DNA of 7,245 nt from Candidatus Syntropharchaeum sp. (GTDB lineage Archaea; Halobacteriota; Syntropharchaeia; Alkanophagales; Methanospirareceae). The position numbers and the translations under genes are program-made. The DNA is taken from assembly GCA_016782355.1 (NCBI GenBank), contig JADHYP010000070.1, positions 1 to 7,245 of the forward strand, read 5' to 3'. The notes under the pieces were generated by a model. The model was given only the letters and a program-made list of their open reading frames with translations, ran no database searches and had not been told where the DNA came from. Positions 1-6,348 of the stretch are shown in pieces. Position 1 is the first letter of the stretch. Each line of letters starts with the position of its first letter.

Positions 1-9
1 TTCCAAACC

Positions 10-249
10 ATGTGTAAAAATTATTTATTTGAGTTTTTTGATTGGGAGATGATGGAGCATCGAGGAAAAGAGGAAGAAGGATCCTTCTCTACGGTGATGA
101 TGGCGTTCAAATTAAGAAATCCCTCAAAAGAATCTTCGTGGTCAGAAGCTTTTCACGGAGCTGAATTTATTAGTTTTGAATGCAGGAAAGAAAATGTAGA
201 AGAGCTAATAAAAGAGCTGGAAAAAATTAAAAAGAGGTTTGAAAAATGA
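10..249 (+). CDS. Small unknown protein, first gene of the PIN cassette (5' end uncertain)
   Basis: I do not recognise this 79-residue protein. The reading frame is open to the window edge, so the true start may lie upstream; the ATG at 10 is only the first in-window candidate and too little sequence precedes it to judge a ribosome binding site. The product has an aromatic, acidic N-terminus (FEFFDWEMME), a probable beta-rich middle, and a charged amphipathic helix from about residue 58 to the end (VEELIKELEKIKKRFEK), which could mediate protein contact. Its TGA stop overlaps the next gene's ATG in an ATGA junction, implying translational coupling with the 203-aa protein and co-transcription with the PIN-like gene. 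It could be a small accessory subunit of that module. There is no enzyme motif, signal peptide or membrane segment. I am fairly sure it is coding because of the coupled junction, and unsure of anything functional. Confidence 0.6.
   Translation: MCKNYLFEFFDWEMMEHRGKEEEGSFSTVMMAFKLRNPSKESSWSEAFHGAEFISFECRKENVEELIKELEKIKKRFEK
234..238 (+). promoter_or_regulatory. Shine-Dalgarno GAGGT for the 203-aa gene
   Basis: GAGGT lies 7 bases before the ATG at 246, inside the last codons of the preceding gene. It matches the archaeal 16S anti-SD and supports the start at 246 with the 4-base ATGA overlap. Confidence 0.7.
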
Positions 250-857
250 GTGGAATTAGAAAAGAGGACTTTGTGCAGAAGAGACAATATAGTGATGTTT
301 TGAAAGACAAGTCTAAGGGATTTCTTATTTATAAGAAGAAGACAACAGAAGAAATTTGGACGTTTCAAAGTTCTATTGGCGGAATTGAAAAACAAATCTT
401 AAGTGAAATAGATGATGAAAAGTGCCCCGAAGAGCGGGATGTGAATATTATATTCCATTCGCGGGAAAATCCTTCACCATTAACAATACAGGATGTAAAG
501 ACATTGAACATAATTTCTGATTTAGAAGAATTAATTGAGGACGTAAAGGAGAATTTCGATGACATAAGAGACAGACAAATATTCTTCTTCAAATTTAAGG
601 AGAAACTAAACGAATTATGGAACATAAGCAAGGGGGACATGAAAAAAGTTGCGCTTCGGTTAGAATACGCCATAAAGAACTTAAAATCAGAGAGACTGAA
701 CGAAAAGCAGGTAGATGCGTTAGCAAAGGCAACAGAAGTTTTGGGAAAATCCGGGGGAGAAGGTAAAAAAGAAATCCAAAAGATATTGTTAGACGCTGGG
801 ATATCCACCGTTCAAAAAATTGAGGGTTTAACTGAGTTATATGCTGATGAGTACTGA
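246..857 (+). CDS. Unknown helical protein, putative partner of the PIN-like protein
   Basis: This 203-residue protein belongs to no family I recognise. The start at 246 has a good SD at 234-238 and overlaps the upstream stop by 4 bases. Residues 1-85 look like a mixed alpha/beta domain (GFLIYKKK, DVNIIFHSRE). Residues 90-125 and 130-165 are helical and strongly charged, and the segment around 151-166 (LNEKQVDALAKATEVL) has the look of a helical packing motif. The last 30 residues form another helical hairpin. There are no catalytic motifs and no membrane segments. Its end overlaps the start of the PIN-like gene by 17 bases (11 if that gene starts at 847), so the two are probably made together. 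By analogy with toxin-antitoxin layouts, where the non-enzymatic partner precedes a PIN RNase, it could be an antitoxin or adaptor. That is inference only; it shows no typical AbrB, RHH or Phd/YefM DNA-binding motif that I can see. Confidence 0.75.
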   Translation: MSGIRKEDFVQKRQYSDVLKDKSKGFLIYKKKTTEEIWTFQSSIGGIEKQILSEIDDEKCPEERDVNIIFHSRENPSPLTIQDVKTLNIISDLEELIEDVKENFDDIRDRQIFFFKFKEKLNELWNISKGDMKKVALRLEYAIKNLKSERLNEKQVDALAKATEVLGKSGGEGKKEIQKILLDAGISTVQKIEGLTELYADEY

Positions 858-1617
858 CAAATTGTTTCTGGAGACAACAATACAAATAGAAAGAATTTTT
901 GGAAGAAAGAGCGAAGATATTTTTGAATTTTTGAGGGATAAAGAAGTTTTAACCTCTAATTATGTGTTGATGGAGTTCAAGAAAACGATTATAAAAGATT
1001 GTACGGCTTTATATACATATTTAAAAGAGGAAAAGAGCTTAAGTAATACTTTTAAAAGGTTAGCAAGATTAAGAAGTCATGAACATAGAATTGCTTCAAG
1101 AATCTTTCTAATTCTATCAGAACTAACCAAAGATACCAAAGAGGACGAAAAAATATTAGAGAAATTGGAAGACCTCATAGAAAGCGAATTACTCGAATAT
1201 TTCTTTTATATGGTGAATGTTATAGATGAAACGAAATGCGGATTGGCAAATGAGGAAGTGCATAAGAACGAAACATACTCCCTAAATTTGAGGTGTAGAA
1301 GAAATGAAAAGAACTGTGAGATAGAAGAATTTGTGGCAAGAAATAAAGAGGAATTTAAGAAATTGTTAAATGATTTACAGGCTCATAAAGAATTTGAAAG
1401 ATCTTGTAGGGTTATAGAGGAGATTTTAAAAGATTGCGAAAAAGCAAGAGGTAAAACGAATTGTTGGAAATTGAGTGACTTTATAATTTCGATTGAAGCA
1501 CCAAAAAACTATAAAATTTTTACGACTGACCATCATTATGAGCAAATTTGTAATTCGCTTGACAAAGATATTTTATTGCTGCAAAATTTGACACATGCCA
1601 CAACATATCGCCTTTGA
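841..1617 (+). CDS. Long PIN-domain-like protein, putative RNase
   Basis: The 258-residue product shows a plausible PIN-fold nuclease layout. Strand 1 ends in an acidic residue (LFLETT, E11), a second acidic residue sits in YVLMEF (E45), and a C-terminal block LSDFIIS...KIFTTDHHYEQI supplies D213 and D230. Together these could be the usual PIN metal-binding quartet, with the first Asp replaced by Glu. PIN proteins of toxin-antitoxin pairs are about 130-150 residues; here about 160 residues separate E45 from D213, holding a long charged helical insert with several cysteines (C209-region, and CRRNEKNC near 150). Such enzymes cut RNA using Mg2+ or Mn2+ in the cytoplasm. The start could be 841 or, better matching a PIN N-terminus, ATG 847; neither has a strong SD (GAGGG at 822-826 is 14 bases from 841), which suggests coupling to the upstream gene. 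G+C is low: 17 of 60 bases in 961-1020. The family call comes from motif spacing only and is moderately sure. Confidence 0.6.
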   Translation: MLMSTDKLFLETTIQIERIFGRKSEDIFEFLRDKEVLTSNYVLMEFKKTIIKDCTALYTYLKEEKSLSNTFKRLARLRSHEHRIASRIFLILSELTKDTKEDEKILEKLEDLIESELLEYFFYMVNVIDETKCGLANEEVHKNETYSLNLRCRRNEKNCEIEEFVARNKEEFKKLLNDLQAHKEFERSCRVIEEILKDCEKARGKTNCWKLSDFIISIEAPKNYKIFTTDHHYEQICNSLDKDILLLQNLTHATTYRL

Positions 1618-1620
1618 GGT
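1616..1620 (+). promoter_or_regulatory. Shine-Dalgarno GAGGT of the aspS relic
   Basis: GAGGT begins inside the TGA stop of the PIN-like gene and lies 7 bases before ATG 1628. It is well placed for starting the aspS-like reading frame at 1628 rather than at ATG 1595 or 1622. Confidence 0.55.
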
Positions 1621-1627
1621 AATGAAT

Positions 1628-1786
1628 ATGTCGTCTCCAATACTGAACCGGAAATACGCAAATGAAATAACAGCTGATAATGACAGTGAACACGTGAGAA
1701 TAGCGGGCTGGGTATATGAGAAGGTGGATTTAGGTGGTGTTTTTTCTTCTTGTGCGAGACATAGGAGGTTGAGGAGGGTCATATAG
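1628..1786 (+). pseudogene. aspS: Frameshifted 5' fragment of aspartyl-tRNA synthetase gene
   Basis: From ATG 1628 the frame encodes 52 residues. Residues 9-37 (RKYANEITADN...VRIAGWVYEKVDLGGV) follow the start of archaeal AspRS, whose pattern is roughly R-x-Y-x-x-E-I-T...V-x-V-A-G-W-V-x-E-x-x-D-L-G-G, the N-terminal OB-fold that binds the tRNA anticodon. After the six-T run at 1740-1745 the frame becomes unrelated (SSCARHRR) and stops at 1784. The frame that begins with codon 1746-1748 instead reads LLVRD, as expected of the next OB strand (GGxxFLxxRD), so two T residues appear lost, or one gained. Even in that frame a stop follows at 1770 and resemblance ends near 1760. The remaining roughly 400 residues, including the class II catalytic core, are absent because herA starts at 1816. 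It could instead be a short functional OB-fold protein, but the frame evidence favours a relic. The match is from memory of the family, not an alignment run. Confidence 0.6.
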
Positions 1787-1787
1787 T
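1780..1787 (+). promoter_or_regulatory. Weak TATA-like box before herA
   Basis: CATATAGT, preceded by a purine-rich stretch (GGAGGG) that could act as a BRE, is centred near 1784. Archaeal transcription would then start around 1810, giving herA an almost leaderless message. This fits the lack of an SD directly before ATG 1816, but the box deviates from the consensus. Confidence 0.3.
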
Positions 1788-1815
1788 TATTGAGCGAAAG
1801 TGGATCCAACGTAAG

Positions 1816-3297
1816 ATGTACAAATTAGTAGGCACAATTTCGGGTGAAGTGGGACTGCACGAATTCGATTTTAACGTCACTGGCGAGGTAAGAAGAAACG
1901 AGTATGTAAAAGTATGGAACGAAGCAGATGGGTGGATACTGGGAAGAGTGGTATCAATAGTAGAAGCGGAGAAAAAGACGGCTACTGCGGAAATCGTGGG
2001 GTATAAAGACGAAAGAGGATTTTTAATGCAGCCAAAGAACACTTTCTCGCGAGACGTGAAGGTGTTCAAGGCAGACCAGACTTTCATCATGGACACGTTG
2101 GGGCTCAAATCCGGGGGCATCAACTTAGGTATGCTTGAAGGGCGCGATATACCGGTACATCTGAGGAAAGAGGAACTTATCCAGAAACACTGCAGCATAT
2201 TAGCGAAGACGGGCAGCGGGAAATCATACACCGCCGGCGTGCTGATAGAGGAACTGCTTGAGAAGAATGTTCCTTTGCTTATAATTGACCCTCACGGCGA
2301 ATATATCACGTTGAAATACGAAAACAGGAGTGAAGAAGAGAGAAAACAGATGGCGAAATTTGGCATCGCGCCGAAAGGGTATGCCTCTAAAGTTGTTGTT
2401 TATACACCTGCCAATTTTTCTATAAATCCCGCCGCTGATAAGTTATTCCGCATAGATGGTATAAATTTGAGTGTGAATGAATTGTATGACCTGTTTCCGT
2501 TATCTGATGCTCAATTAGGTGTTTTATACCAGAGCATAAACGAAATAAAGGCGGAGAAGGAGTTTTATACAATCGAGGACATCATTAAGAAGGTATCAGA
2601 GAGCAAAAGCAGTGCCAAATGGAGAATCGTTCACTTCCTGGAAAGGATCCGGGAGACGGGTATATTATCCGACAGCCCCACACGCATAGAAGAGCTCGTG
2701 AAGGTGGGGGAGGCGTCAATAATAGACATGAAAGGGGCGGACCCGAAATTACAGCAATTAATCGTTTATCGTATATGCAAAGAGGTATTTGAAGGTAGAA
2801 AGATGGGGAAGATACCGCCTTTTATGCTCGTTATCGAGGAGGCACACAACTTTTGCCCGGAGCGAGGGTTTGAAAAAGCAGTTAGCTCTAATATTTTGAG
2901 AACCATTGCTTCGGAGGGCAGGAAATTCGGATTGGGGTTGCTGGTCATCTCGCAAAGACCTGCTCGTGTGGATAAGAACGTTATTTCTCAGTGTAATACG
3001 CAGATAATCCTCCGTGTAACGAATCCAAACGACATCAAAGCGTTGAGCCGCGGTCTGGAGTTCATGAGCAGTGAGATGGAGGAGGAAATCAAAAGAATAC
3101 CACAGGGAGTTGCTCTGCTTTCGAGTCCGAGCATAGAAATGCCTATTCTGGTTGACGTGCGTGTGCGAAGAAGTGAACACGGCGGTAGAGCAGTGGAGGT
3201 AGAAGGGGTGGCGAAAAAAGAGCCGAAGAAGGAAGAATTGGCGGTAAGGGAAAAGGAGGGTGGGAAAAGCATGTTTGCAAAGTTGCTGTTTGAATAA
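1816..3297 (+). CDS. herA: HerA-like DNA translocase/helicase ATPase
   Basis: This is a complete 493-residue HerA/FtsK-superfamily ATPase. Residues 1-95 form the HAS-barrel that in HerA docks the NurA nuclease. The DUF87 ATPase core follows: Walker A AKTGSGKSY (130-138, K136), the HerA motif DPHGEY (158-163), Walker B MLVIEEAH (337-344, E341/E342), the SEGRKFG segment carrying a probable arginine finger (R369 or R370), and SQRP (379-382). The last 45 residues are a charged tail (KKEPKKEE) ending in a short hydrophobic helix (MFAKLLFE). Known HerA proteins are hexameric dsDNA pumps acting with NurA, and often Mre11-Rad50, in end resection. No nurA, mre11 or rad50 is in this window. ATG 1816 is chosen because it begins the barrel; the frame is open back to a stop at 1762 but has no ATG, GTG or TTG start in between. 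Composition is higher in G+C than its neighbours (31 of 60 in 2161-2220). The family is certain; a cellular role without NurA is less so. Confidence 0.92.
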   Translation: MYKLVGTISGEVGLHEFDFNVTGEVRRNEYVKVWNEADGWILGRVVSIVEAEKKTATAEIVGYKDERGFLMQPKNTFSRDVKVFKADQTFIMDTLGLKSGGINLGMLEGRDIPVHLRKEELIQKHCSILAKTGSGKSYTAGVLIEELLEKNVPLLIIDPHGEYITLKYENRSEEERKQMAKFGIAPKGYASKVVVYTPANFSINPAADKLFRIDGINLSVNELYDLFPLSDAQLGVLYQSINEIKAEKEFYTIEDIIKKVSESKSSAKWRIVHFLERIRETGILSDSPTRIEELVKVGEASIIDMKGADPKLQQLIVYRICKEVFEGRKMGKIPPFMLVIEEAHNFCPERGFEKAVSSNILRTIASEGRKFGLGLLVISQRPARVDKNVISQCNTQIILRVTNPNDIKALSRGLEFMSSEMEEEIKRIPQGVALLSSPSIEMPILVDVRVRRSEHGGRAVEVEGVAKKEPKKEELAVREKEGGKSMFAKLLFE

Positions 3298-3351
3298 AAG
3301 TGGGCGAGGGATTATCTAAGACAGTTATTAAAAGGGCCGACCACCTAAAGT

Positions 3352-3361
3352 TTTATAAATA
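3352..3361 (+). promoter_or_regulatory. TATA-box promoter of the ATPase operon, leaderless type
   Basis: TTTATAAATA is a near-consensus archaeal TATA box, in the 87-base gap after herA, with an A-rich BRE-like CTAAAG just upstream. Its centre is 28 bases before ATG 3385, so transcription should begin at or within a few bases of the start codon. No SD lies in the intervening CATTTAGATACAAA. This marks 3385-5447 as a separate unit with a leaderless message. Confidence 0.7.
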
Positions 3362-3384
3362 GAAAAATATCATTTAGATACAAA

Positions 3385-5010
3385 ATGAAAATCGTAGCGT
3401 TCACCATAAAAAACTATCGAAGTATTAAAGAACTTAAAATCGAGAATCTAAATCCAGCTAACGTATTTTTCGGTAAAAATAATGTGGGTAAGTCAAATAT
3501 ACTCAGAGGTTTGCATCTGGCATTTTCCTGCCTTAAAAACGATGAAATATTTTTGCCTGATACAATGTTTTATAAAAGGGATATATACAAACCCATTGAG
3601 ATCACATTTGACCTGATTTTGGAAGAGGACTTTTGCGATACCTCAAAAGTAAATAGCGCTTTATGGGATGGAGTAGAGAATATTCGTTTGGTGGTTGCCG
3701 ATGAAGAAGAAATGTTTAGGGACAACATAAAGAAAGTAGAGCAGTTTATCGAGAAGTCGAAGTCATTTAAGCCTTTGAAGAAGTTGCGTTTAAAAATGGA
3801 TTTGGATTATAACGAAGAAACAAGCGATGTTAGTGTTTCGATTGAAGATTTAGAATTTGATTACAGGTTTGATTATGGGAAATACAAAATGTTATATGAA
3901 AAGTCAAAGAGCATTATCGAGGAAAAAATAGTGAAAGAAAGGGAAAGAATTGTTGAATCTACTTCATCTCGATTATCTCTTCTGGGACTTGATGAGGATG
4001 AGTTATATCCCTACGTAAATATCTTCGTTCATGGTTTCGATAAGCTTGAAACAGCGAGTTTAAAGCATCATATTATTAAAAATATAAAAGATCCCAACAA
4101 AAGAAATGAGGCTCTATCTATATTAGATCAATATGGAGAAACTGTTCAAAAACAAAAGAGTAGACGCATAGAGCCTTTTTCAAGAACTTTTAACATAGTA
4201 AAAGAATACTTCGAGAAAATATCCGACAATTTCATCTTAATTCCAAATAAGGAATATTTTGCAAAAGGTCCTTTTGTTGAAAAAGGCGGAGAACAAATTG
4301 AAATCTTTGATGTCAATAGATTTATGGATAAATTAGCTTCGCTTATTGAATCGCCGGGTAAAAAAGAACGAGAACTTATCAAAAAATTTAATGGTATTTG
4401 GAGCAGGTCATACAAAGATTTTGGAGAACTTGAAATTAGGAAGTTCAGGGAAGAAGTATTCGCAATTTTTGATACTGGTTTTACTGCGCTTCCTATTGAA
4501 AATCAAGGTCTGGGTATTCAAGACCTGTTTCTTTATCTGGCACATATAGTTCTGTTTGATTCCGCTATAATTGCCATTGAAGAACCAGAAGGTGGTTTGT
4601 CCGCGGAAAACCAAAGGACTTTGTATAATATCATCGATGATGTTTACTCAAGAAGCGATAAGCAAATTTTCATCTCTTCACACTCTGAAGAGTTTGAAAC
4701 GCCAAACAGTTATATCATTGAGATGAGCAAAGAGGGAACAAAAGAAATCAGCAGAAGGGAAAAGGAAAAAGAATATGAGGAAAAGATAGATGGGATATTA
4801 ATTAAAAGGAGACTGGAACGGGAAAAAGAGCAGTATGAAGCTATACTCAGAGAAGTTACCGAAAGGGAAATAACCCTCGACATACTGAATTATATCAGCA
4901 AACTCGGGGATGAAGAAAAAGTTGATGCACAGAAAATTTCCGATGAATTGGGCTATAAAAAAGAAAAGGTCGAAGAAGTCTTGAAGGAAATTGTTGGGAG
5001 AAGAATATGA
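3385..5010 (+). CDS. OLD/ABC-like AAA ATPase with C-terminal winged-helix-like tail
   Basis: The 541-residue protein opens with the typical SMC/OLD-family start (KNYRSIKELKIENLNPANVFFGKNNVGKSN): Walker A is GKNNVGKS at 30-37. A long charged helical insert with coiled-coil character runs from about 110 to 360. The C-terminal lobe carries the ABC-like signature ENQGLGIQD (372-380), Walker B IIAIEEPEGG (395-404, E399/E400) and the H-loop ISSHSEE (430-436, H433). OLD proteins normally continue into a TOPRIM nuclease; here residues 445-495 are charged helix and 495-541 look like a winged helix (ITLDILNYISKL...QKISDELGYKKEKVEEVLKEI), with no DxD or E motif of TOPRIM. It is probably an AAA_15/AAA_21-type ATPase that senses or binds DNA or another polymer and acts through its partner, encoded with a 4-base overlap. 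The gene is AT-rich (14 of 60 G+C in 3841-3900), unlike herA and metG, suggesting acquisition. The ATPase class is clear; a defence role is inferred. Confidence 0.85.
   Translation: MKIVAFTIKNYRSIKELKIENLNPANVFFGKNNVGKSNILRGLHLAFSCLKNDEIFLPDTMFYKRDIYKPIEITFDLILEEDFCDTSKVNSALWDGVENIRLVVADEEEMFRDNIKKVEQFIEKSKSFKPLKKLRLKMDLDYNEETSDVSVSIEDLEFDYRFDYGKYKMLYEKSKSIIEEKIVKERERIVESTSSRLSLLGLDEDELYPYVNIFVHGFDKLETASLKHHIIKNIKDPNKRNEALSILDQYGETVQKQKSRRIEPFSRTFNIVKEYFEKISDNFILIPNKEYFAKGPFVEKGGEQIEIFDVNRFMDKLASLIESPGKKERELIKKFNGIWSRSYKDFGELEIRKFREEVFAIFDTGFTALPIENQGLGIQDLFLYLAHIVLFDSAIIAIEEPEGGLSAENQRTLYNIIDDVYSRSDKQIFISSHSEEFETPNSYIIEMSKEGTKEISRREKEKEYEEKIDGILIKRRLEREKEQYEAILREVTEREITLDILNYISKLGDEEKVDAQKISDELGYKKEKVEEVLKEIVGRRI
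4996..5000 (+). promoter_or_regulatory. Shine-Dalgarno GGGAG for the 146-aa partner gene
   Basis: GGGAG sits 6 bases before ATG 5007, within the last codons of the ATPase gene. It supports the ATGA start/stop overlap and independent or coupled initiation of the partner. Confidence 0.65.
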
Positions 5011-5447
5011 GTGAACCACTCCGTATAAGCGATATAAAAAATATCGCACAGGAGATGACAGAAGAAATATTAAGAGAACAACGAAAAACAAGAAGCGAGA
5101 TTAGCGAAAAGATAAATGGGGCTTCTTCGAAGATTCTTGCGGCTATATTTTCGGTAAGTAGAAAAATCCGTGAAGAAATAGGGTATCAAACCATGATGCT
5201 AAAAATATTAGAGGATAATCTAAGTGAAATTCAATTTGATGAAGAGACCGGGATTTCTTCCAAGATCCAGGTAAGTGTTGGAGCAGAGATTTTCGGAACT
5301 GGGGCAAAGTGGATTTTGGATATTGACGTTACTAAAGTGAATTATTCTGATTTGCTTCGAGCCATACAAGAAGCGCCAGATATTCCGAATATTTTAAAGA
5401 AAAAAGCGAAATTAAAACTTGAAAGGGTCGTAAACTCGACCTCCTAA
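5007..5447 (+). CDS. Unknown 146-aa partner of the ATPase
   Basis: I do not recognise this family. The start has a good SD (4996-5000) and overlaps the ATPase stop by 4 bases, so the two products are very likely partners made in set proportion. Residues 5-75 form long charged helices (IKNIAQEMTEEILREQRKTR and KILAAIFSVSRKIREEI) with heptad-like hydrophobic spacing, suggesting oligomerisation or a coiled coil. Residues 76-112 look like two or three beta strands (ISSKIQVSVGAEIFG, KWILDIDVTKV), and 113-141 are helical. There is no membrane segment, zinc motif, HNH, PD-(D/E)XK or HEPN motif that I can see. Its size and position match the small effector or adaptor gene found after nuclease-less OLD-like ATPases, but nothing in the sequence fixes its activity. 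It shares the low G+C of the ATPase gene. Confidence 0.8.
   Translation: MSEPLRISDIKNIAQEMTEEILREQRKTRSEISEKINGASSKILAAIFSVSRKIREEIGYQTMMLKILEDNLSEIQFDEETGISSKIQVSVGAEIFGTGAKWILDIDVTKVNYSDLLRAIQEAPDIPNILKKKAKLKLERVVNSTS
5425..5442 (+). other. Short hairpin at the end of the ATPase-partner gene
   Basis: GGTCG (5426-5430) pairs with CGACC (5437-5441), extended by one G-T pair, around a 6-base loop. No T-run follows, so it is not a clear terminator. It could mark an RNA end or processing site before the DUF63 gene, or be chance. Confidence 0.25.
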
Positions 5448-5465
5448 ATATACAAACACCATATT

Positions 5466-6308
5466 ATGCTCGAAGCGATAAGACAATTTGTCAACGCATA
5501 TTATGTCCATCCTATAACCCATGACAACGGCTACAACCCGGTAAATACGGTGACATGGGCTTTATTACTGGTATTGTGCCTCTTTTTGACTTTAAAATTA
5601 CTGAAGAAGCTTGGTATAACGATAGACAAACCTTTTATCGCCGCCGTATCGCCTTACATATTCGTTGGTGCAAGCCTGAGGGTAATGGAAGATGCGGGAT
5701 TATTTTCGCCGCCACTGAGCTACGTGTTGATTACCCCGTTAATCTATTTTCTTTTATTCTTTTGCTGCGTTTCCATACTTACAATATCGGTGAAATTATC
5801 CAGGTCGAACAGGTTAAGAGATTATAATTACAAGCTGGCTTTTGGTCTGGTCGGAATGATATGGCTCTTCGCAAACCTGATGATTCTGTTAAGGAAGGAA
5901 GAAGTAATTTCACCATGGGTTCTTTTTGCAGTCATTGGCATTTCCGGCATAATGCTAAGCGTGATATACGGAATTGGCGCGAAATTTAGCGTGCATTTTC
6001 TAACAGAGAAGCGGAACGTCTCGGTTTTAGCTGCGCATCTACTCGATGCCTCTTCTTCGCATATCGGTATTGATATACTTGGTTACCGCGGAAAGCACGT
6101 GATAGAAGGCATTATAGTAAAATACGCGGGTTCCGCAGCCGGAATGTACCCACTCAAACTTGGAATACTCATCCCCGTGTTATATCTGTTAGAGACGCAA
6201 TTTGATGAGCGCGAAAGTGAGCTAAAGAATCTCGTTCTGTTGGCACTGCTCGTCATTGGTCTTGCCCCTGCGGTGAGAAATACGCTCAGGATGATTTTGG
6301 GTGTTTAA
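5466..6308 (+). CDS. DUF63 family archaeal integral membrane protein
   Basis: The 280-residue protein matches the archaeal DUF63 family in length and landmarks: YNPVNT (23-28) before the first membrane segment, DKPFIAAVSPYIFVGASLRVMEDAG (starting at 54), HLLDASSSHIGID (191-203) and GLAPAVRNTLRMILGV at the C-terminus. Hydrophobic stretches at about 29-48, 57-73, 84-109, 122-142, 149-171, 229-243 and 256-272 suggest seven membrane spans in the cytoplasmic membrane, without a cleavable signal peptide. The conserved His, Asp and Glu near membrane borders hint at metal or substrate binding, but the family's function is not known to me and I assign none. It starts 18 bases after the ATPase-partner gene with no SD, so it may be read from the same message or from an unseen promoter. 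Its G+C is back to housekeeping level (32 of 60 in 6121-6180). It precedes metG in the same direction. Confidence 0.85.
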   Translation: MLEAIRQFVNAYYVHPITHDNGYNPVNTVTWALLLVLCLFLTLKLLKKLGITIDKPFIAAVSPYIFVGASLRVMEDAGLFSPPLSYVLITPLIYFLLFFCCVSILTISVKLSRSNRLRDYNYKLAFGLVGMIWLFANLMILLRKEEVISPWVLFAVIGISGIMLSVIYGIGAKFSVHFLTEKRNVSVLAAHLLDASSSHIGIDILGYRGKHVIEGIIVKYAGSAAGMYPLKLGILIPVLYLLETQFDERESELKNLVLLALLVIGLAPAVRNTLRMILGV

Positions 6309-6320
6309 AAAGCAAAAGAA

Positions 6321-6328
6321 TTATAAAG
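6321..6328 (+). promoter_or_regulatory. TATA-box promoter of metG
   Basis: TTATAAAG with an upstream purine-rich BRE-like GCAAAAGAA is centred near 6324, in the 75-base gap after the DUF63 gene. The expected start site, about 25 bases downstream, falls at ATG 6349-6351, the first codon of a short leader frame, and about 35 bases before metG itself. Confidence 0.65.
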
Positions 6329-6348
6329 CTATTTCTTGATATAGATAG

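Noticed and set aside
365..808. 147-codon open frame on the - strand
   Set aside because: It lies opposite the coupled 203-aa gene, has no credible start signal, and its Ser/Phe-rich product is what AT-rich, Lys/Glu-rich genes give on the opposite strand.
1510..1517. TATAAAAT inside the PIN-like gene as a promoter
   Set aside because: It is a good box by sequence, but it sits in AT-rich coding DNA about 100 bases from the next start codon, so chance is the simpler explanation. It might be the original aspS promoter, but nothing confirms that.
1779..2231. 150-codon open frame on the - strand
   Set aside because: It is a shadow of the HerA HAS-barrel region; the + strand has clear motif-supported coding.
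3385..5010. Assignment of the ATPase as Gabija GajA or PARIS
   Set aside because: No TOPRIM domain is visible after the ATPase, and the partner is neither a UvrD-like helicase nor a TOPRIM protein.
5439..5445. ACCTCCT, a copy of the 16S anti-SD core, at the end of the ATPase-partner gene
   Set aside because: It could mask upstream SD sites, but seven bases at a codon-constrained spot are easily chance, and the local hairpin would occupy part of it.
5446..5453. TAAATATA as a promoter for the DUF63 gene
   Set aside because: It is centred only about 16 bases before ATG 5466, so transcription would begin inside the gene with no later suitable start.
5555..5827. 90-codon + strand frame inside the DUF63 gene
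   Set aside because: The DUF63 frame over the same bases has family motifs and membrane spans; the inner frame resembles nothing.
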